NCBI RefSeq assembly: GCF_019059575.1
Contig: NW_024881699.1
Coordinates: forward strand, 62,001 to 126,000
Reading direction: 5' to 3'
DNA: 64,000 bases
Origin: Amphibalanus amphitrite
Taxonomy: Eukaryota > Arthropoda > Thecostraca > Balanomorpha > Balanidae
Shown here piece by piece: positions 36,959 to 47,714 of the stretch. The notes beneath the pieces are model-generated. The model saw nothing but the letters and a program-made list of their open reading frames with translations. It did not search any database and had not been told where the DNA came from. How positions within the stretch are numbered: position 1 is the stretch's first letter; every line of letters starts with the position of its first letter. The position numbers and the translations under genes were made by a program.

Positions 36959-38014
36959 ATGGCGGACAACGCACAACTCGAGCGCCTGACGGCGCTGTTG
37001 GCCCAGCAGTCGGAGCAGGCAGCGCAGCGGGAGGAGCGGCTCGCCGAGCAGGCGGCGCAGCGGGAGGAACGACTCGCAACCATGCTGGAGCGGGCGCTGG
37101 CGAACCAGGTGCAACAGCCGATCGCACGGAGCGAGACGGCCGTCACCGAGAGCAGACAGCCCGCTGCAACGCCAGCGAAACTCCCGTCGAGCGCTATCTC
37201 GACGCCGCACCTGACCTCCTCCGCGTCCCTCAAGGAGTTCGGCACGTGGCGCCAGAAGTTCGACGACTTCAGGCTCCTCACTCACCTGGAGACGTTGCCT
37301 ATCGCGGAGCAGAAGGCGGCCCTGATGTCACTGCTCGACGACGAGTGGACGCGAACGCTGCGATATAGCCTCCAGATCCCTTCGGAAGCCGACCTGAAGA
37401 CCGTGATCGACACGATGGAGGCTCATCTGCGTGGTCAACGCAGCATCATCCTCGACAGACGAGACTTCTACTCGCGAGTGCAAGAACCGGATGAGACGTT
37501 CGACGATTTTGTATCGTCTATTAAGGAAATCGCCGCGTATTGTGACTTTTGCGAAAAGTGTGCGGACGATCAGTACCGTGACAGGATCGTGGTCGGCATC
37601 CGTGACGAGGAGGCGCTGAAGCGTATGCTGCATGAGCCGAAGCTGACGCTGCAGAGGGCGGTGGACATTTGTCGTGCGTGTGAGTCGGCGAACGCGAACA
37701 GTGCCGCAATTCTCGGCGAGCCGGCTAACGTGACAGCATTGTCGGCGTACCGTCGGTCGCGTGCCCATCCATGCTCCAACAGTGCGCGTCGAGACGACCC
37801 CTGCCGACGCTGCGGTCGGGCTCGACACGCTGACGGCGTGCGCTGCCCCGCGATGGATGCAGCATGCCATGCATGCGGAGGCTCCGGTCACTTCGCAACG
37901 GTGTGCGCCAACCAGCCGCCCGACCGCGGTCCCCGGGGCGGCGGCCGTGGCTGGCAGGATGCCAGATCACGTGACCGCGCGGCCGGCGCACGGTCGTGCC
38001 GAATCCCAGATTAG
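36959..38014 (+). CDS. gag: Retrotransposon Gag polyprotein
   Basis: 351 codons from the ATG at 36959; an in-frame GTG just before it is not a plausible eukaryotic start. Residues about 5-50 are an Ala/Glu/Arg/Gln-rich coiled-coil with an AAQREERL repeat. Residues about 80-270 form a capsid-like core starting FGTWRQKFDDF and including DETFDDFVSSIKEIA. Two zinc-knuckle motifs follow: a CX2C...H...C variant at about residues 282-296 and a canonical CHACGGSGHFATVC at about 303-316. The stop TAG (38012-38014) lies inside the TIR of an inserted element, so the natural C-terminus is lost. Gag would form the cytoplasmic particle and bind the RNA genome. Confidence 0.9.
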   Translation: MADNAQLERLTALLAQQSEQAAQREERLAEQAAQREERLATMLERALANQVQQPIARSETAVTESRQPAATPAKLPSSAISTPHLTSSASLKEFGTWRQKFDDFRLLTHLETLPIAEQKAALMSLLDDEWTRTLRYSLQIPSEADLKTVIDTMEAHLRGQRSIILDRRDFYSRVQEPDETFDDFVSSIKEIAAYCDFCEKCADDQYRDRIVVGIRDEEALKRMLHEPKLTLQRAVDICRACESANANSAAILGEPANVTALSAYRRSRAHPCSNSARRDDPCRRCGRARHADGVRCPAMDAACHACGGSGHFATVCANQPPDRGPRGGGRGWQDARSRDRAAGARSCRIPD

Positions 38015-39299
38015 CGCGAATTTAATCAAAAACCCGACTTTCGATAAACTGTTATTTATACCTATCAATGGGTAGGAAATTGTCCGAAGTTATCGGATAG
38101 AACCTTATTTTTAAGCCACTTTATCATTTGAGGACTTATATCCCTGCCGAAAGTAGACCCACGCTCCGGTTCCTGAAATCGGGCTATGGTACTGAGAAAT
38201 ATGTCCAGTTTTCAATGTAAATTTTACGGAAGCTTCGAGAAGATATATGAGAAAATAGCATATCACCGGATAGCACAATTCATGATGAAGCTGTTTCTGC
38301 TATCATGGTAGCTTTTCAATGAATGGTTTCTGAGTTTAATGAGTTAGAACAGGAGCCCTGCATGTGTATCGTTCTCACAATAGTATTTCATAAAGAAGTT
38401 GGAAAATGTCAAAATGGATAAAAATGGATATGACGAATAGGGCATGGCTGAACTCTCCGCACATTTCTGAACATAAGCGAGCAAGTTTCAGCTGCCACTT
38501 TTTGCCTATTTGCCGTCAATTCAGCTTTGAACATGTCTAGTCGGCCGCCCGGCGTGACCTGACCAAGGTCGGGGGCGGCGCGGCCGGACAGGTTCCAGCC
38601 TAATTAACTATCTCAAGCACACGGAATCGTGATTTCATGCACTCCTTGCAAGGTCCGATGCTTCACTTTTGCATTATTGGCCTTACGTGACGTCATTTAT
38701 GACGTCACTAGGGTAATAAGAGTTTTCCGTCAATAACTCCTGATCAAATTGAGCTAGCGAGTCGGGAAAGCCACCAATGGACTCAGGAAGACCTGCCGAA
38801 TCGAATGATATGCAGCATGACCTCCTTCGACCAACTTCGTGATCTGGGGGGCTCTAACCTGACCTTGACCCGAGGTCAACACCTTAAGTTGACTTCAGCC
38901 GAACAAAAAGTATACCATTCGACGCACCTGAGCGAGGCGAACACGATGATGCCAAAATTGCGGCTCTGCGGCATTTTTTTCGCGAAGTTATTAATAAAAA
39001 ACGAATCCGTGCCTTGGGCCACTTAACCTGAACTCACAGGTCACAGGTTAATCTGAGACCTTAAAATCGGATACCAGTTGCTGCGTCTCGTAACGGCACA
39101 CACGCTCGTTTTTTCCGCGAGGCTCTAGCTTCATCAGGGGCGAAACAGCGACGGGGGTCGTACCCCCCCCCCTTCGGCCGGCGAAGGGGGGTATTTTGAA
39201 AACCAATAGGTCCGGCGAGGGGTAAATGTCAGTTTTGGAACCAGAGAACCATTTTCAGTGGATCCGAGCGGCGCTGGGATTAACTTCGCGCTAAACTGG
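38006..39299. mobile_element. TIR element inserted between gag and pol, containing an AGGTCA-rich element
   Basis: Left end CCAGATTAGCGCGAATTTAA and the complement of the right end, CCAGTTTAGCGCGAAGTTAA, form inverted repeats matching at 20 of 22 positions. No exact target duplication was found. Both ends contain TTAA (38022-38025 and 39280-39283), so a TTAA-targeted insertion between them is an alternative reading. Within it, about 38600-39226 is homologous to the inverted left part of 13246-14630. That part has AGGTCA motifs, TCGAATGATAT boxes at 38801 and 38912, a G-run/C-run hairpin and a GAGGGG(T)AAA end. No protein is encoded. Confidence 0.7.
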
Positions 39300-42200
39300 T
39301 GTTCGGCCACACTGTGCGGCGACCAGCCGCCCGGCCGTGGCCGGTCAAGGTTACGCCGCGGGCGGGGCACGGGTCCTGGCGCGGCGCCGGCAAACGCGGA
39401 CGCGGCCGGTGACCGACCCGAAGTACGACAAATTGTCGGAGATATCTACGTGGACCAACTGACTGCACGCCGCACGCCGCGGATCAGAGTGACACTCGTC
39501 CATTCGACGGGATCGTCGGCCGTGTTATGCATGCCTGATACCGGGGCGGAAGCTACGGTCATGGGCGCTGACATGGCTGCGTCCCTGGGTGTCGCAACGA
39601 AGATGACCGGGTCGGTAGGCGGCGAGATCAAGTTTTCGTCAGCCGGGAGCACGCCGCTGACCTGCATCGGCCAGTTCAGCGCCGCGGTGACCTTTGGCGA
39701 CTGCCAGACCGCCACAACGGTGTATGTGTTGCGAGAGGTCACCGGATTCCTGCTCGGCTGGTGTGACTCCGTGCGTCTGCGGATCCTGCCCGCCAATTTT
39801 CCGGCCCAGATCCCTGTCAACATCTGGCGCAGTCAGTCCGTTCCAGACCAAAGCCGCGGCAGCCACGTCCGCTCACAGTCGATCGGCGCGCGGCCTCTGC
39901 AGCGTCCCGACCGTCCGCCGGCGCCACCTGTCGACGAACACCTGGCGCCGCCTACTGGTCACCCGCTGCATCACGTGGCCGCGGCCCGGGCGGCGGGCGG
40001 CACGGGAACTTCGGCGGGTGGCACGGAAGCCCCGGCAGGCGACACGGGTGCCGCGGCGGGCGGCACGGGAGCCGCAGCGGGCGGCACTGGAACCACAGCG
40101 GGCGGCGCGGGAGCCGCAGGATCCAGCACGAAGCCGTCGTCTCAACAAACAGCGGCCAGTGCCCAGCCTGTGTGGGAGCACGAATACGACCCGTCAGACG
40201 ATGTCATCAGAGGTCATGAGGCGGCCCTGAGACAACAATTCAAAGACGTGTTCGACGGCAATGAGACGCTCTGCGAGATGGCTGGTGGCCCGATGGTCAT
40301 CGACCTGACAGACGACGCAGTCCCCACAGCTCTCACCGCTGCCAGAAACATCCCATACTGCTGGAGAGAGGAAATAAAGAGCCAGCTCGACGACTTGGTC
40401 GCCAGAGGGATCGTGGCCCCGGTGAACTACCCTACGGAGTGGTGTCACCCCATGGTGCCAATTGCGAAGCGCCAGGGAGGAGCCAGACTGGTCGTGGATA
40501 TGACCGCCATCAACGGGTTCGTGAAGAGACCTGCCTACCCCGTGAGACCGATCCACGACGCAGTGGCGTCTATCGACGGGGACGCGCGGTGGCTGACCAC
40601 GCTGGATGCCGCCATGGGATACTTTCAGGTCCCGATCGCCGAGGAATCTCAAGACCTCACCTGTTTCATAACTCCATGGGGCCGGATGAAGTTCCTCAGG
40701 GCCCCGATGGGTCTCATCTCGTCAGGTGACGAATACAACAGGCGGGGCGACGCAGCACTCGGAGATATACCGCGAACGCTGAAAATCGTGGACGATCTGC
40801 TGCTGCACGACGCGACCTACAGCGCCCATCTCTCTCACGTGGTCGCGGTCCTCAGACGCTGCCGAGAGACAGGCATCACTATCAACCCGCGCAAATTCCA
40901 GTTTGCGCGGCCGTCGCTGGACTACTGCGGCTACCGCATCTCGGAACAGGGCTACACGGTTGACGACCGCAAGCTGCAAGCGATCTCTGAGTTCCCGCGG
41001 CCGGAGAACCTCACCGATCTCAGATCGTTCCTGGGACTCGCCAATCAGTTGGCCGACTTCTCAGCAGACATCGCCAGTGCAGCTCAGCCCCTCAGAGACC
41101 TGCTCAAGCAGCACACCGTCTGGAGATGGACTGAGCAACATGAAGAGGCATTCAAGGACGTCAAGAGAGCGCTGGTGTCGCCACCCGTTCTGGCCTTCTT
41201 CGACCCGCAGCTGCCTACCAAGCTTCAAACGGACTCTGCACGAACCCGCGGTCTGGGTTTCGTTCTCCAGCAGCGCCACGGAGACACATGGAAGATGGTG
41301 CAGTGCGGCTCCCGCTTCCTTACAGATACAGAGTCGAGATACGCGGTGGTGGAGCTGGAGTGCCTGGCCTGCCTGTGGGCCCTCCGCAAGTGCCACATCT
41401 TTCTGGCAGGACTTCCACAGTTCGACCTCATCGTGGATCACCGCCCTCTCGTCCCGATCCTCAATTCCAAGAGGTTATCAGAGATCGACAACCCTCGCCT
41501 CCAGCGGATGCGGGAGAAAATGTCGATCTACAGCTTCACTGCTGTATGGCAAAAGGGGGCCTCACACTGCATCCCGGACGCCCTGTCACGCGCTCCAGTC
41601 TCCGATCCAGCAACGGGAGACGAGGTTGCGGAGGTGACGGAGGCACTGCACGACGCCGTGGTCGCTACTCTGAGCGCGACCTCCGAGGACGGTGTCCTAG
41701 TCGCTCCGCTCCAAGACCGGACTCTGGACTCGGTTCGGGCGGCAGCCGCCCGCGATCCCGAGTACCGAGCCCTCCGTGACGTCATCCTGGCAGGATTTCC
41801 CGACCACCGACACGACGTGGCACCAGCTCTGCGGCCCTACTGGGGTGTCCGCTCAATGCTGGCGGTCGACGACGGGCTCATCGTCTACGGAGCGAGGCTC
41901 GTGATTCCGGCCAGTCTACGCCGCAACGTTCTCGACCGGCTACACGATTCTCACCAAGGAATGGAGAAAACCAAACGCCGCTCACGGCTGTCCGTGTATT
42001 GGCCGGGGATTGACCGGGACATATGCAACACCGTCTCTGCATGCCAGAGCTGCAGGCAGCTCGCTGCCAGTCACAGCAATGAGCCCTTATGGATGGAAGA
42101 CGATCTTCCCAGCCGCGTTTTCGAGTCGGTATCGGCAGATTATTTTTATGTCGCCGGCCGGACCTACCTCGTGTACGTGGACAGACTGTCAGGCTGGCCG

Positions 42201-43064
42201 TATGTAACGGTCTGCCCCAGGACGGCCTCGGCGGACCACCTGGTGAAGCAGCTGCGGCGGCTGTTCTCTCAGACGGGTGTTCCCACCGTACTGCGGACAG
42301 ACGGCGGACCGCAGTTCGCCTCCTCCACGCTCCGGCGATTTCTGGACCGGTGGGGAGTCCGCCACGAGATGTCATCCCCACGGTACCCGAGATCCAACGG
42401 TCACGCCGAGGCTGCCGTGAAAACGGTGAAGAAAATAATCGTGGCTGCCTCGGCGAGCGGACGGCTGGACGACGATCAGCTCGACCGAGGTCTCCTCGAG
42501 CTGCGAAACACGCCACGGGCCGACGGCAGGTCACCAGCCCAGACGCTGTTTGGTCATCCGCTGCGGTCAGGCGTGCCGACCCATCACCGAGCATACGCAC
42601 CTGAATGGCAGCGCGCCGCCGACGCGTGCGACGCGAGGGCGGCCGACCTCCGAGACGACGTACAGCGCCGTCACGACGCCACAGCGCGCCCCCTCTCTGG
42701 ACTGCGCGTCGGCTGCCGCGTCGACGTGCAGAGCACCGAGAACGGCCGCTGGGACCGTACGGGTGTGATCGTCGGCGTGGGACAGCGCCGCACCTACCTT
42801 GTAAAGATGCCAAGCGGACGCATATATTGGAGAAACAGGCGTTTTCTGAGACCACACCGCCCGATGTTGGCCAGCGGCGCGGAGCCGCAGCCACCGGAGG
42901 TTCCCGGCGCGGCGCGGGCGCCGCCGACCCGGCGGGAGGCGCTGCAGCAACCGCCCACCCGCCGAACGGCGGCGGCGCGAGCGGCGGAGCCCCGTCAAAG
43001 TGGTCGCCAGCGTCGTGAGCCGCAGCGACTGCAAGTCCGCTGGGACACCAACACATATGACTGA
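39258..43064 (+). CDS. pol: Retrotransposon Pol: protease, reverse transcriptase, RNase H, integrase
   Basis: The frame is open for 1268 codons from a GTG that lies in the inserted element; the first in-frame ATG is at 39531, so pol has no start of its own and was probably made as a gag-pol fusion. Positions count from 39258. Aspartic protease: DTGAE at about 94. A Gly/Thr/Ala repeat linker spans about 240-295. RT: LVVDMTAIN, YFQVPI and catalytic IVDDLL near 510, with Ile in place of the usual Tyr. RNase H: TDSA near 658 and VELECLA. Integrase: HDSHQG...CQSC zinc-binding region near 895-935. Its catalytic core includes SADYF, RTDGGPQF and NGHAE, with 35 residues between the last Asp and Glu (DD35E). 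The C-terminus carries a GPY/F-like RNRRFLRP motif. The reading frame is intact. Confidence 0.95.
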   Translation: MDPSGAGINFALNWCSATLCGDQPPGRGRSRLRRGRGTGPGAAPANADAAGDRPEVRQIVGDIYVDQLTARRTPRIRVTLVHSTGSSAVLCMPDTGAEATVMGADMAASLGVATKMTGSVGGEIKFSSAGSTPLTCIGQFSAAVTFGDCQTATTVYVLREVTGFLLGWCDSVRLRILPANFPAQIPVNIWRSQSVPDQSRGSHVRSQSIGARPLQRPDRPPAPPVDEHLAPPTGHPLHHVAAARAAGGTGTSAGGTEAPAGDTGAAAGGTGAAAGGTGTTAGGAGAAGSSTKPSSQQTAASAQPVWEHEYDPSDDVIRGHEAALRQQFKDVFDGNETLCEMAGGPMVIDLTDDAVPTALTAARNIPYCWREEIKSQLDDLVARGIVAPVNYPTEWCHPMVPIAKRQGGARLVVDMTAINGFVKRPAYPVRPIHDAVASIDGDARWLTTLDAAMGYFQVPIAEESQDLTCFITPWGRMKFLRAPMGLISSGDEYNRRGDAALGDIPRTLKIVDDLLLHDATYSAHLSHVVAVLRRCRETGITINPRKFQFARPSLDYCGYRISEQGYTVDDRKLQAISEFPRPENLTDLRSFLGLANQLADFSADIASAAQPLRDLLKQHTVWRWTEQHEEAFKDVKRALVSPPVLAFFDPQLPTKLQTDSARTRGLGFVLQQRHGDTWKMVQCGSRFLTDTESRYAVVELECLACLWALRKCHIFLAGLPQFDLIVDHRPLVPILNSKRLSEIDNPRLQRMREKMSIYSFTAVWQKGASHCIPDALSRAPVSDPATGDEVAEVTEALHDAVVATLSATSEDGVLVAPLQDRTLDSVRAAAARDPEYRALRDVILAGFPDHRHDVAPALRPYWGVRSMLAVDDGLIVYGARLVIPASLRRNVLDRLHDSHQGMEKTKRRSRLSVYWPGIDRDICNTVSACQSCRQLAASHSNEPLWMEDDLPSRVFESVSADYFYVAGRTYLVYVDRLSGWPYVTVCPRTASADHLVKQLRRLFSQTGVPTVLRTDGGPQFASSTLRRFLDRWGVRHEMSSPRYPRSNGHAEAAVKTVKKIIVAASASGRLDDDQLDRGLLELRNTPRADGRSPAQTLFGHPLRSGVPTHHRAYAPEWQRAADACDARAADLRDDVQRRHDATARPLSGLRVGCRVDVQSTENGRWDRTGVIVGVGQRRTYLVKMPSGRIYWRNRRFLRPHRPMLASGAEPQPPEVPGAARAPPTRREALQQPPTRRTAAARAAEPRQSGRQRREPQRLQVRWDTNTYD

Positions 43065-43240
43065 TAGCGTGTGCACGCTACGAATGCCCCGACATGTGTT
43101 TTGTTATTGTAACTGCATTTCGTTGTATCGCGCGATAGTTCTCGTCTTCCTTGATGGATGCTTCGCTTAACGGAGATTACTTTTGTTTGAAGACATTCGT
43201 CTAACATATCAAGGTATGCTTTTGTTAGAGCGAAGGTCTT
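43065..43240 (+). other. Retrotransposon 3' untranslated region
   Basis: Non-coding stretch between the pol stop and the polypurine tract; no further ORF. Confidence 0.6.
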
Positions 43241-43249
43241 GGGGGGAGG
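43241..43249 (+). other. Polypurine tract
   Basis: GGGGGGAGG abuts the 3' LTR and would prime plus-strand synthesis. Confidence 0.8.
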
Positions 43250-43453
43250 TGTTATGATAGGGGCCCGCAACCCCCGTTATGAGAAGGGCCCGGCCTTGGC
43301 CCGCCGAGCGGCCGCCGGCCGGCGCCGGCGGAGAGCGGGCAGTGTCGAGCGAGCCGTCAAGGTGTGCGTGCCGTCCGAGCCGGCAATATATGTGCAGAGC
43401 GGTGCGTGTCGTGTCAGTGCGGACTGAGGATCCGGCGGGCGCAGAACAGAACA
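43250..43453 (+). repeat. 3' long terminal repeat, 204 bp
   Basis: Same length and apparently same sequence as 36663-36866; followed by the ATAAG target duplication. Confidence 0.95.
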
Positions 43454-43458
43454 ATAAG

Positions 43459-43819
43459 AAGGCTATATGCAGGGATATTGTATAAGTTATCGTTAATATT
43501 GTTAAGCTATCGAGAACTAGAAACGTTACTTGTTTGGAACGAGGGTAGGCACACTTTCCCATAGGCATACTATCCCAGAATCAAAGCTGGATATAACGGC
43601 ATACTGCGTAGTCACAAATACAATAGGCTTGCATAAAATATGCAAGGTGCATACATTAAACCCCCAGAAAGGAGCAGGGCGCGCCGTCCGTTGATTTATG
43701 ACGCCTTTATATCTATCCTATGCGTAGAGGCGGGCCGATCATCGATTGCGTAGGTCATCCAGCTCCATTGGTCACGCTCGACAGGCTCGGGCGGCGGTCA
43801 CAATAGACGTTATCTTCCG
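43459..43819. other. Spacer between retrotransposon and right arm
   Basis: No gene or arm similarity recognised. Confidence 0.4.
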
Positions 43820-43951
43820 TACGAGGTTCTGTCCAATATTTGCAGCGATGTCGTCACACACGCTACCGCTGACCCCAGGATAATTGGCAATAAGTCCGCC
43901 AAGGTATTCGTGCAAACACGCATGGAGTCGCGTAATTAACTGTGGATTAAC
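43820..43951. repeat. Inverted-duplication segment VII, right arm
   Basis: Reverse complement of 24869-24996 with scattered substitutions and small indels. Confidence 0.8.
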
Positions 43952-44178
43952 TAGCGGCCGTTATTTCTTGGCGGGTCGAGTTTTGTTGGGCCAGAGCACA
44001 CTTCAACTGCAAACTTCGACCGGTAGTGGCTCATTTCGTGAGGTGCTGAACGAACTACGTGCTATGCATTGCTTCCACATATGCACCTAATTGGCAATTC
44101 CCTCTGGTGTATTTTATTCGCCATTGTCCGCCATAGCACAGCCTGCCAAGCAGGGGATTTGTGACGCTCCCCCTCTTA

Positions 44179-44320
44179 GTGACCCTGCCCTCCTGTCGGT
44201 CCAGCCGGGGCAGTGTTCCAATTAATTAGTGCTGGGGACCGGCCGTCGTGGCCGCCTCATTAAGGTCTCCATCACGGGACCGGACGTCGAAGGTGACGAG
44301 GACAGCCGACAGCCCCGCGC
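44179..44320. repeat. Inverted-duplication segment VI, right arm
   Basis: Reverse complement of 24275-24412. Confidence 0.8.
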
Positions 44321-45115
44321 GCTGAGCAGGATCTCCGCCGAGCGTGCTGACGCCGGATGTGACGCAGGTTTCAGTGAAAGGGGTATCGAAATAAGGAAAA
44401 TAATACATAGATCGCATTCTATTTCGTCCATAATCACCAGCGAAAAAAGATAAGGCTCTGACATATTAAAAAAAAAACTCAAGCATGTAGTGTACTCACT
44501 ACTCTTCAGGCAATTGGAAAGAAAAACAACTTAAGATTATCTAACACCTGAATCGCTATAGCTGTTTCACTAAAGTACGCTATTGTAATCGTTGTTGCTA
44601 GCTAAAGAACAGCTAACACTTGAATCGTGATACCTTGTTAAGAAATGCTGAGAGTTTTGTAGCTCGTCACAGGTATGGATTATGAACACTCGACAAACAC
44701 TTAAGCTTTTGAAGCTTTTGATGGCCCCTTGACGTGTTTTCCCTGAATGCTAATGTGTGGCCATTGGCTGATGACAAACCTAGCGTGTTACAAAACTGGA
44801 TCTGCAGAGCGAGCCTTTCAAACACAGGTGAGCTCAAATACATTGTTCACATACGACGTGCAGCTTAGCCTTTGTAAATCAATGAACGATGTCCGAGCTA
44901 CAAATATTTGGACACATCCTCTGCGGCCCAAGCACTCGATGTCTGCAGAGTGTAACAGTGGTATATGACCGACCATGTCATCTGTATCATACTGCAGCGG
45001 CATTTATTGTGTTCGTAATATTATCCGTCTTTAATAGAGCCGGCAGAGCCGGGTAGTTGCCACCCGCAATCCATGCCACTGGAGCGTGCCGCTGTCAAGG
45101 AACCGAGTGTCAACA
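44321..45115. other. Right-arm stretch with empty TTAA site
   Basis: No gene recognised. At 45021-45040 the sequence aligns to both flanks of the left-arm element 22547-23491, with a single TTAA (45031-45034). Confidence 0.5.
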
Positions 45116-46325
45116 CACTTCTGAGACTCCGTGCCGCGCGTCGAATCGATATGGCACTCCTTCACACAGAAAAATATTGACACCGTTAGCGGTGTAATTG
45201 CACAGTACATATCTGAGCACTTGAGGAAAGTTAATTTAGTCCCTTCCCCGCTTAAATTACTCGCGCTTCCAAATGAACACCAGGAAGAAGGTAATAGAAC
45301 ACTGTTAGGAGGGTTGGGTCAATTACAGAATACCGGAATACCGATACCAAACCAAATACCAACCAAAACCGTGCGGAAATACCGAAACTGAACCAACTTT
45401 GAAAGATGAGGGAAATACCAACTTTTTACCAATTTCTTAGCCTCTTATACATTAGTTAGGGTTCATGATACCAACAAAATACCAAACACATTAGGATTGA
45501 AATACCAAGTACCAAGTTGGTATCGGTTTGGTATCGGTATACCAAAAAGTTGGTATCCGATTGACATCTCTAGTGTTTTACTACATGTAGCAAAACACCC
45601 AACCCTCCTAACAGTGTTCTATTACCTTCTTCCTGGTGTTCATTTGGAAGCGCGAGTAATTTAAGCGGGGAAGGGACTAAATTAACTTCCTCAAGTGCTC
45701 AGATATGTACTGTGCAATTACACCGCTAACGGTGTTAATATTTTTCTGTGTGTTTGTGGAGCGTCCGGTGCCGATTGGCTCCACTCGGAGTATTCAATAA
45801 GGCCGTCTGCCGACTGGCCAAGTGACCGCGACTCCTCCCCAGCCCTCTCAGCAGCTGCTCCGCGAAGAGTGATGTGTAATTTTTAAATTTACAGTTCCCA
45901 GGCTGGGGTCGTGGGTTGCCACCTGCTCCGCCAACTTACCAGACGCAAGAGTAGCACCATACCGCAGTCTTGCAGAGCTAGTTGCGTAGACGCTGATGCT
46001 ATGCCGGAGGGATGTCGGGTAGAGATTTTCCGGACATTCCGTATATTCTCAGTCATAAGCCAGCCATCACGTATACAATTTAGCATAAAACTGACCAGCA
46101 GATAGCTGCAATGAAGCACTGACGCTGCGCAGGCCACCTGGGGACGGCCAACAGCTCGCTGTCCCCCACCGAGGCCAGATCAAAGCTCGAGCGGCAACTT
46201 TGAAGCCGTCCAGGGTGGCGAGCTCTGAAACAACCCCGTCTGGTGGCCGGGTCGGCTCTAATGGACTGCGGCTGCCACTCGAGATGGCGCACCCCAACGG
46301 GCAAACTCATAAGGAGGAACGGGGC
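45116..46325. repeat. Inverted-duplication segment V, right arm
   Basis: Reverse complement of 21963-22475, split by the TIR element at 45163-45752 and by roughly 120 bp of extra sequence near 45985-46105 that has no left-arm match. Confidence 0.85.
45163..45752. mobile_element. Long-TIR element, 590 bp, absent from the left arm
   Basis: Arms of about 155 bp (45163-45318 and 45598-45752) are near-perfect inverted repeats beginning CACACAGAAAAATATT. The 280-bp centre is rich in TACCAA/TTGGTA words. The left arm reads uninterrupted across the corresponding point near 22425. No target duplication longer than 1-2 bp is evident. No coding capacity. Confidence 0.85.
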
Positions 46326-47253
46326 ATTGTGGTGTCTGTTTGAACAGCTCCAAAGCAGGATGGCTTTCCAGTTTCCAGCGAGTGAATAACTGCTACAGAG
46401 AGCTACTATAGTTTGCATTGGTTAGAAGCCCGCTTCATTCCTCCCCATGGATTACTTTTTGTTTTACATAAGTTATTGTGTCCTGTGCTTTGAGACCACC
46501 GTGATCTTTTAAATCCAGCTTTTTTTTGTCAAGAGGTGCGTCCCGCCATCACCTGTCTGTAGGTGGCACGAACCATGCCAGCTGAAGCGCTGCCCTGGAA
46601 TTACAGCTTCTAAGGCCCAATGCATGAATTCATCCGCACATGACTACTATGAGTTTCTATGCCGGCAAGGGTTTTGATGTGATGCGCCATTCCGGCTTTT
46701 GCGGTGAGAAGTGCGGTGACTGAAGCACGGCGAAGGGTTAATTTCGTATTCAGCGCATGTTCTTTCCGCAATAAAGACTGGGAATGTCCAGATCGGCGTT
46801 CAAAACAACATTCCTTCGTATTTTTCTCGCTGGTTTATGAGCTAGGGTCGGGTGGATTGCCGATAAGCGACCAATATTGGATTGGATGACGATATATTGA
46901 GTTATACGAAATATATCTCAGCAACATATAACCGTATACAGTCTGCAAATCTGCACCTATAAACACATGCATGGGTACTGAACTGAGTATGCATAAAACA
47001 TGGCTTGATGGACATAAATAAGCGTGCAAAAAAAAATCTCCAAAAACCGCAACGCAATATGTCATGCCATGGACCTGCTCAGTGCATTAGTTAGACAGTT
47101 ACACCGGTTACACTAACACCCTGATTCCCTTAGCTGCAGCAAGAGCAGCGAGAATAGTGGTGGTGAACATTGAAGAGGCTGCAGTGATCTTATGTTGCAC
47201 AGTGAGCTGCCTTTTGCCTGCAGATCCCTTCCGAAAGGTGGTCACATACAGCA
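46326..47253. other. Right-arm stretch without recognised gene
   Basis: Short ORFs only. Confidence 0.4.
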
Positions 47254-47679
47254 CTATAGTTCGTTTTTCTTAAGTTTGCCCCTCACTGTAAACGTCTTTT
47301 TGAACACAGCACGAGAATTGCTAGCTGAATTACTGAGAAAACTGATTGGCGCACATTGATTTCACCAGATTTCACAGACGATCAATTTTATCAAATTTGT
47401 TTACTATTTCACAGACTCATAGCTCGTAGTTGCCCATACCTACAGTTCCACAGTGATAGACGACTTCTCAGGAATTATGTCTGAACTAATTAATAAATTG
47501 CACGGCGTTTAACATTAACGTTACATCGTTTGTGCTCAAAACTTATTTTGAAAATATTGTTCATATATCCAATACATTGTGCGCCAACCAGTTTTCTCTG
47601 TAATTCAGCTAGCAATTCTCGTGCTGTGTTCAAGAAGACGTTTACAGTGAGGGGCAAACTTAAGAAAAACGAACTATAG
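47254..47679. mobile_element. Long-TIR MITE, 426 bp
   Basis: Arms of about 100 bp starting CTATAGTTCGTTTTTCTTAA at both ends, with only three or four mismatches, surround a 220-bp AT-rich centre. The target duplication is unclear (TA or CA). Removing it brings the spacing between segments IV and V to 1.15 kb in both arms. Confidence 0.85.
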
Positions 47680-47714
47680 CAAGTGTCGATGATGGCTCCC
47701 TCTCAGGTTTTACT

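Larger units (their letters stand above)
36658..43458 (+). mobile_element. Complete Ty3/gypsy LTR retrotransposon with target duplication
   Basis: Bounded by the 5-bp duplication ATAAG (36658-36662 and 43454-43458). Order: LTR, primer-binding site, gag, inserted TIR element, pol (protease-RT-RNase H-integrase), polypurine tract, LTR. RT before integrase and TG...CA LTRs place it in Ty3/gypsy. No env-like frame follows integrase. The two LTRs look identical, so insertion was recent, but gag and pol are separated by a 1.3-kb insertion. This copy is therefore unlikely to move by itself. It lies in the central spacer between the mirrored arms. Confidence 0.95.

Noticed and set aside
39280..43056. 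Long minus-strand ORFs opposite pol, up to 392 codons
   Set aside because: Antisense shadows of the GC-rich pol gene; no recognisable domain.
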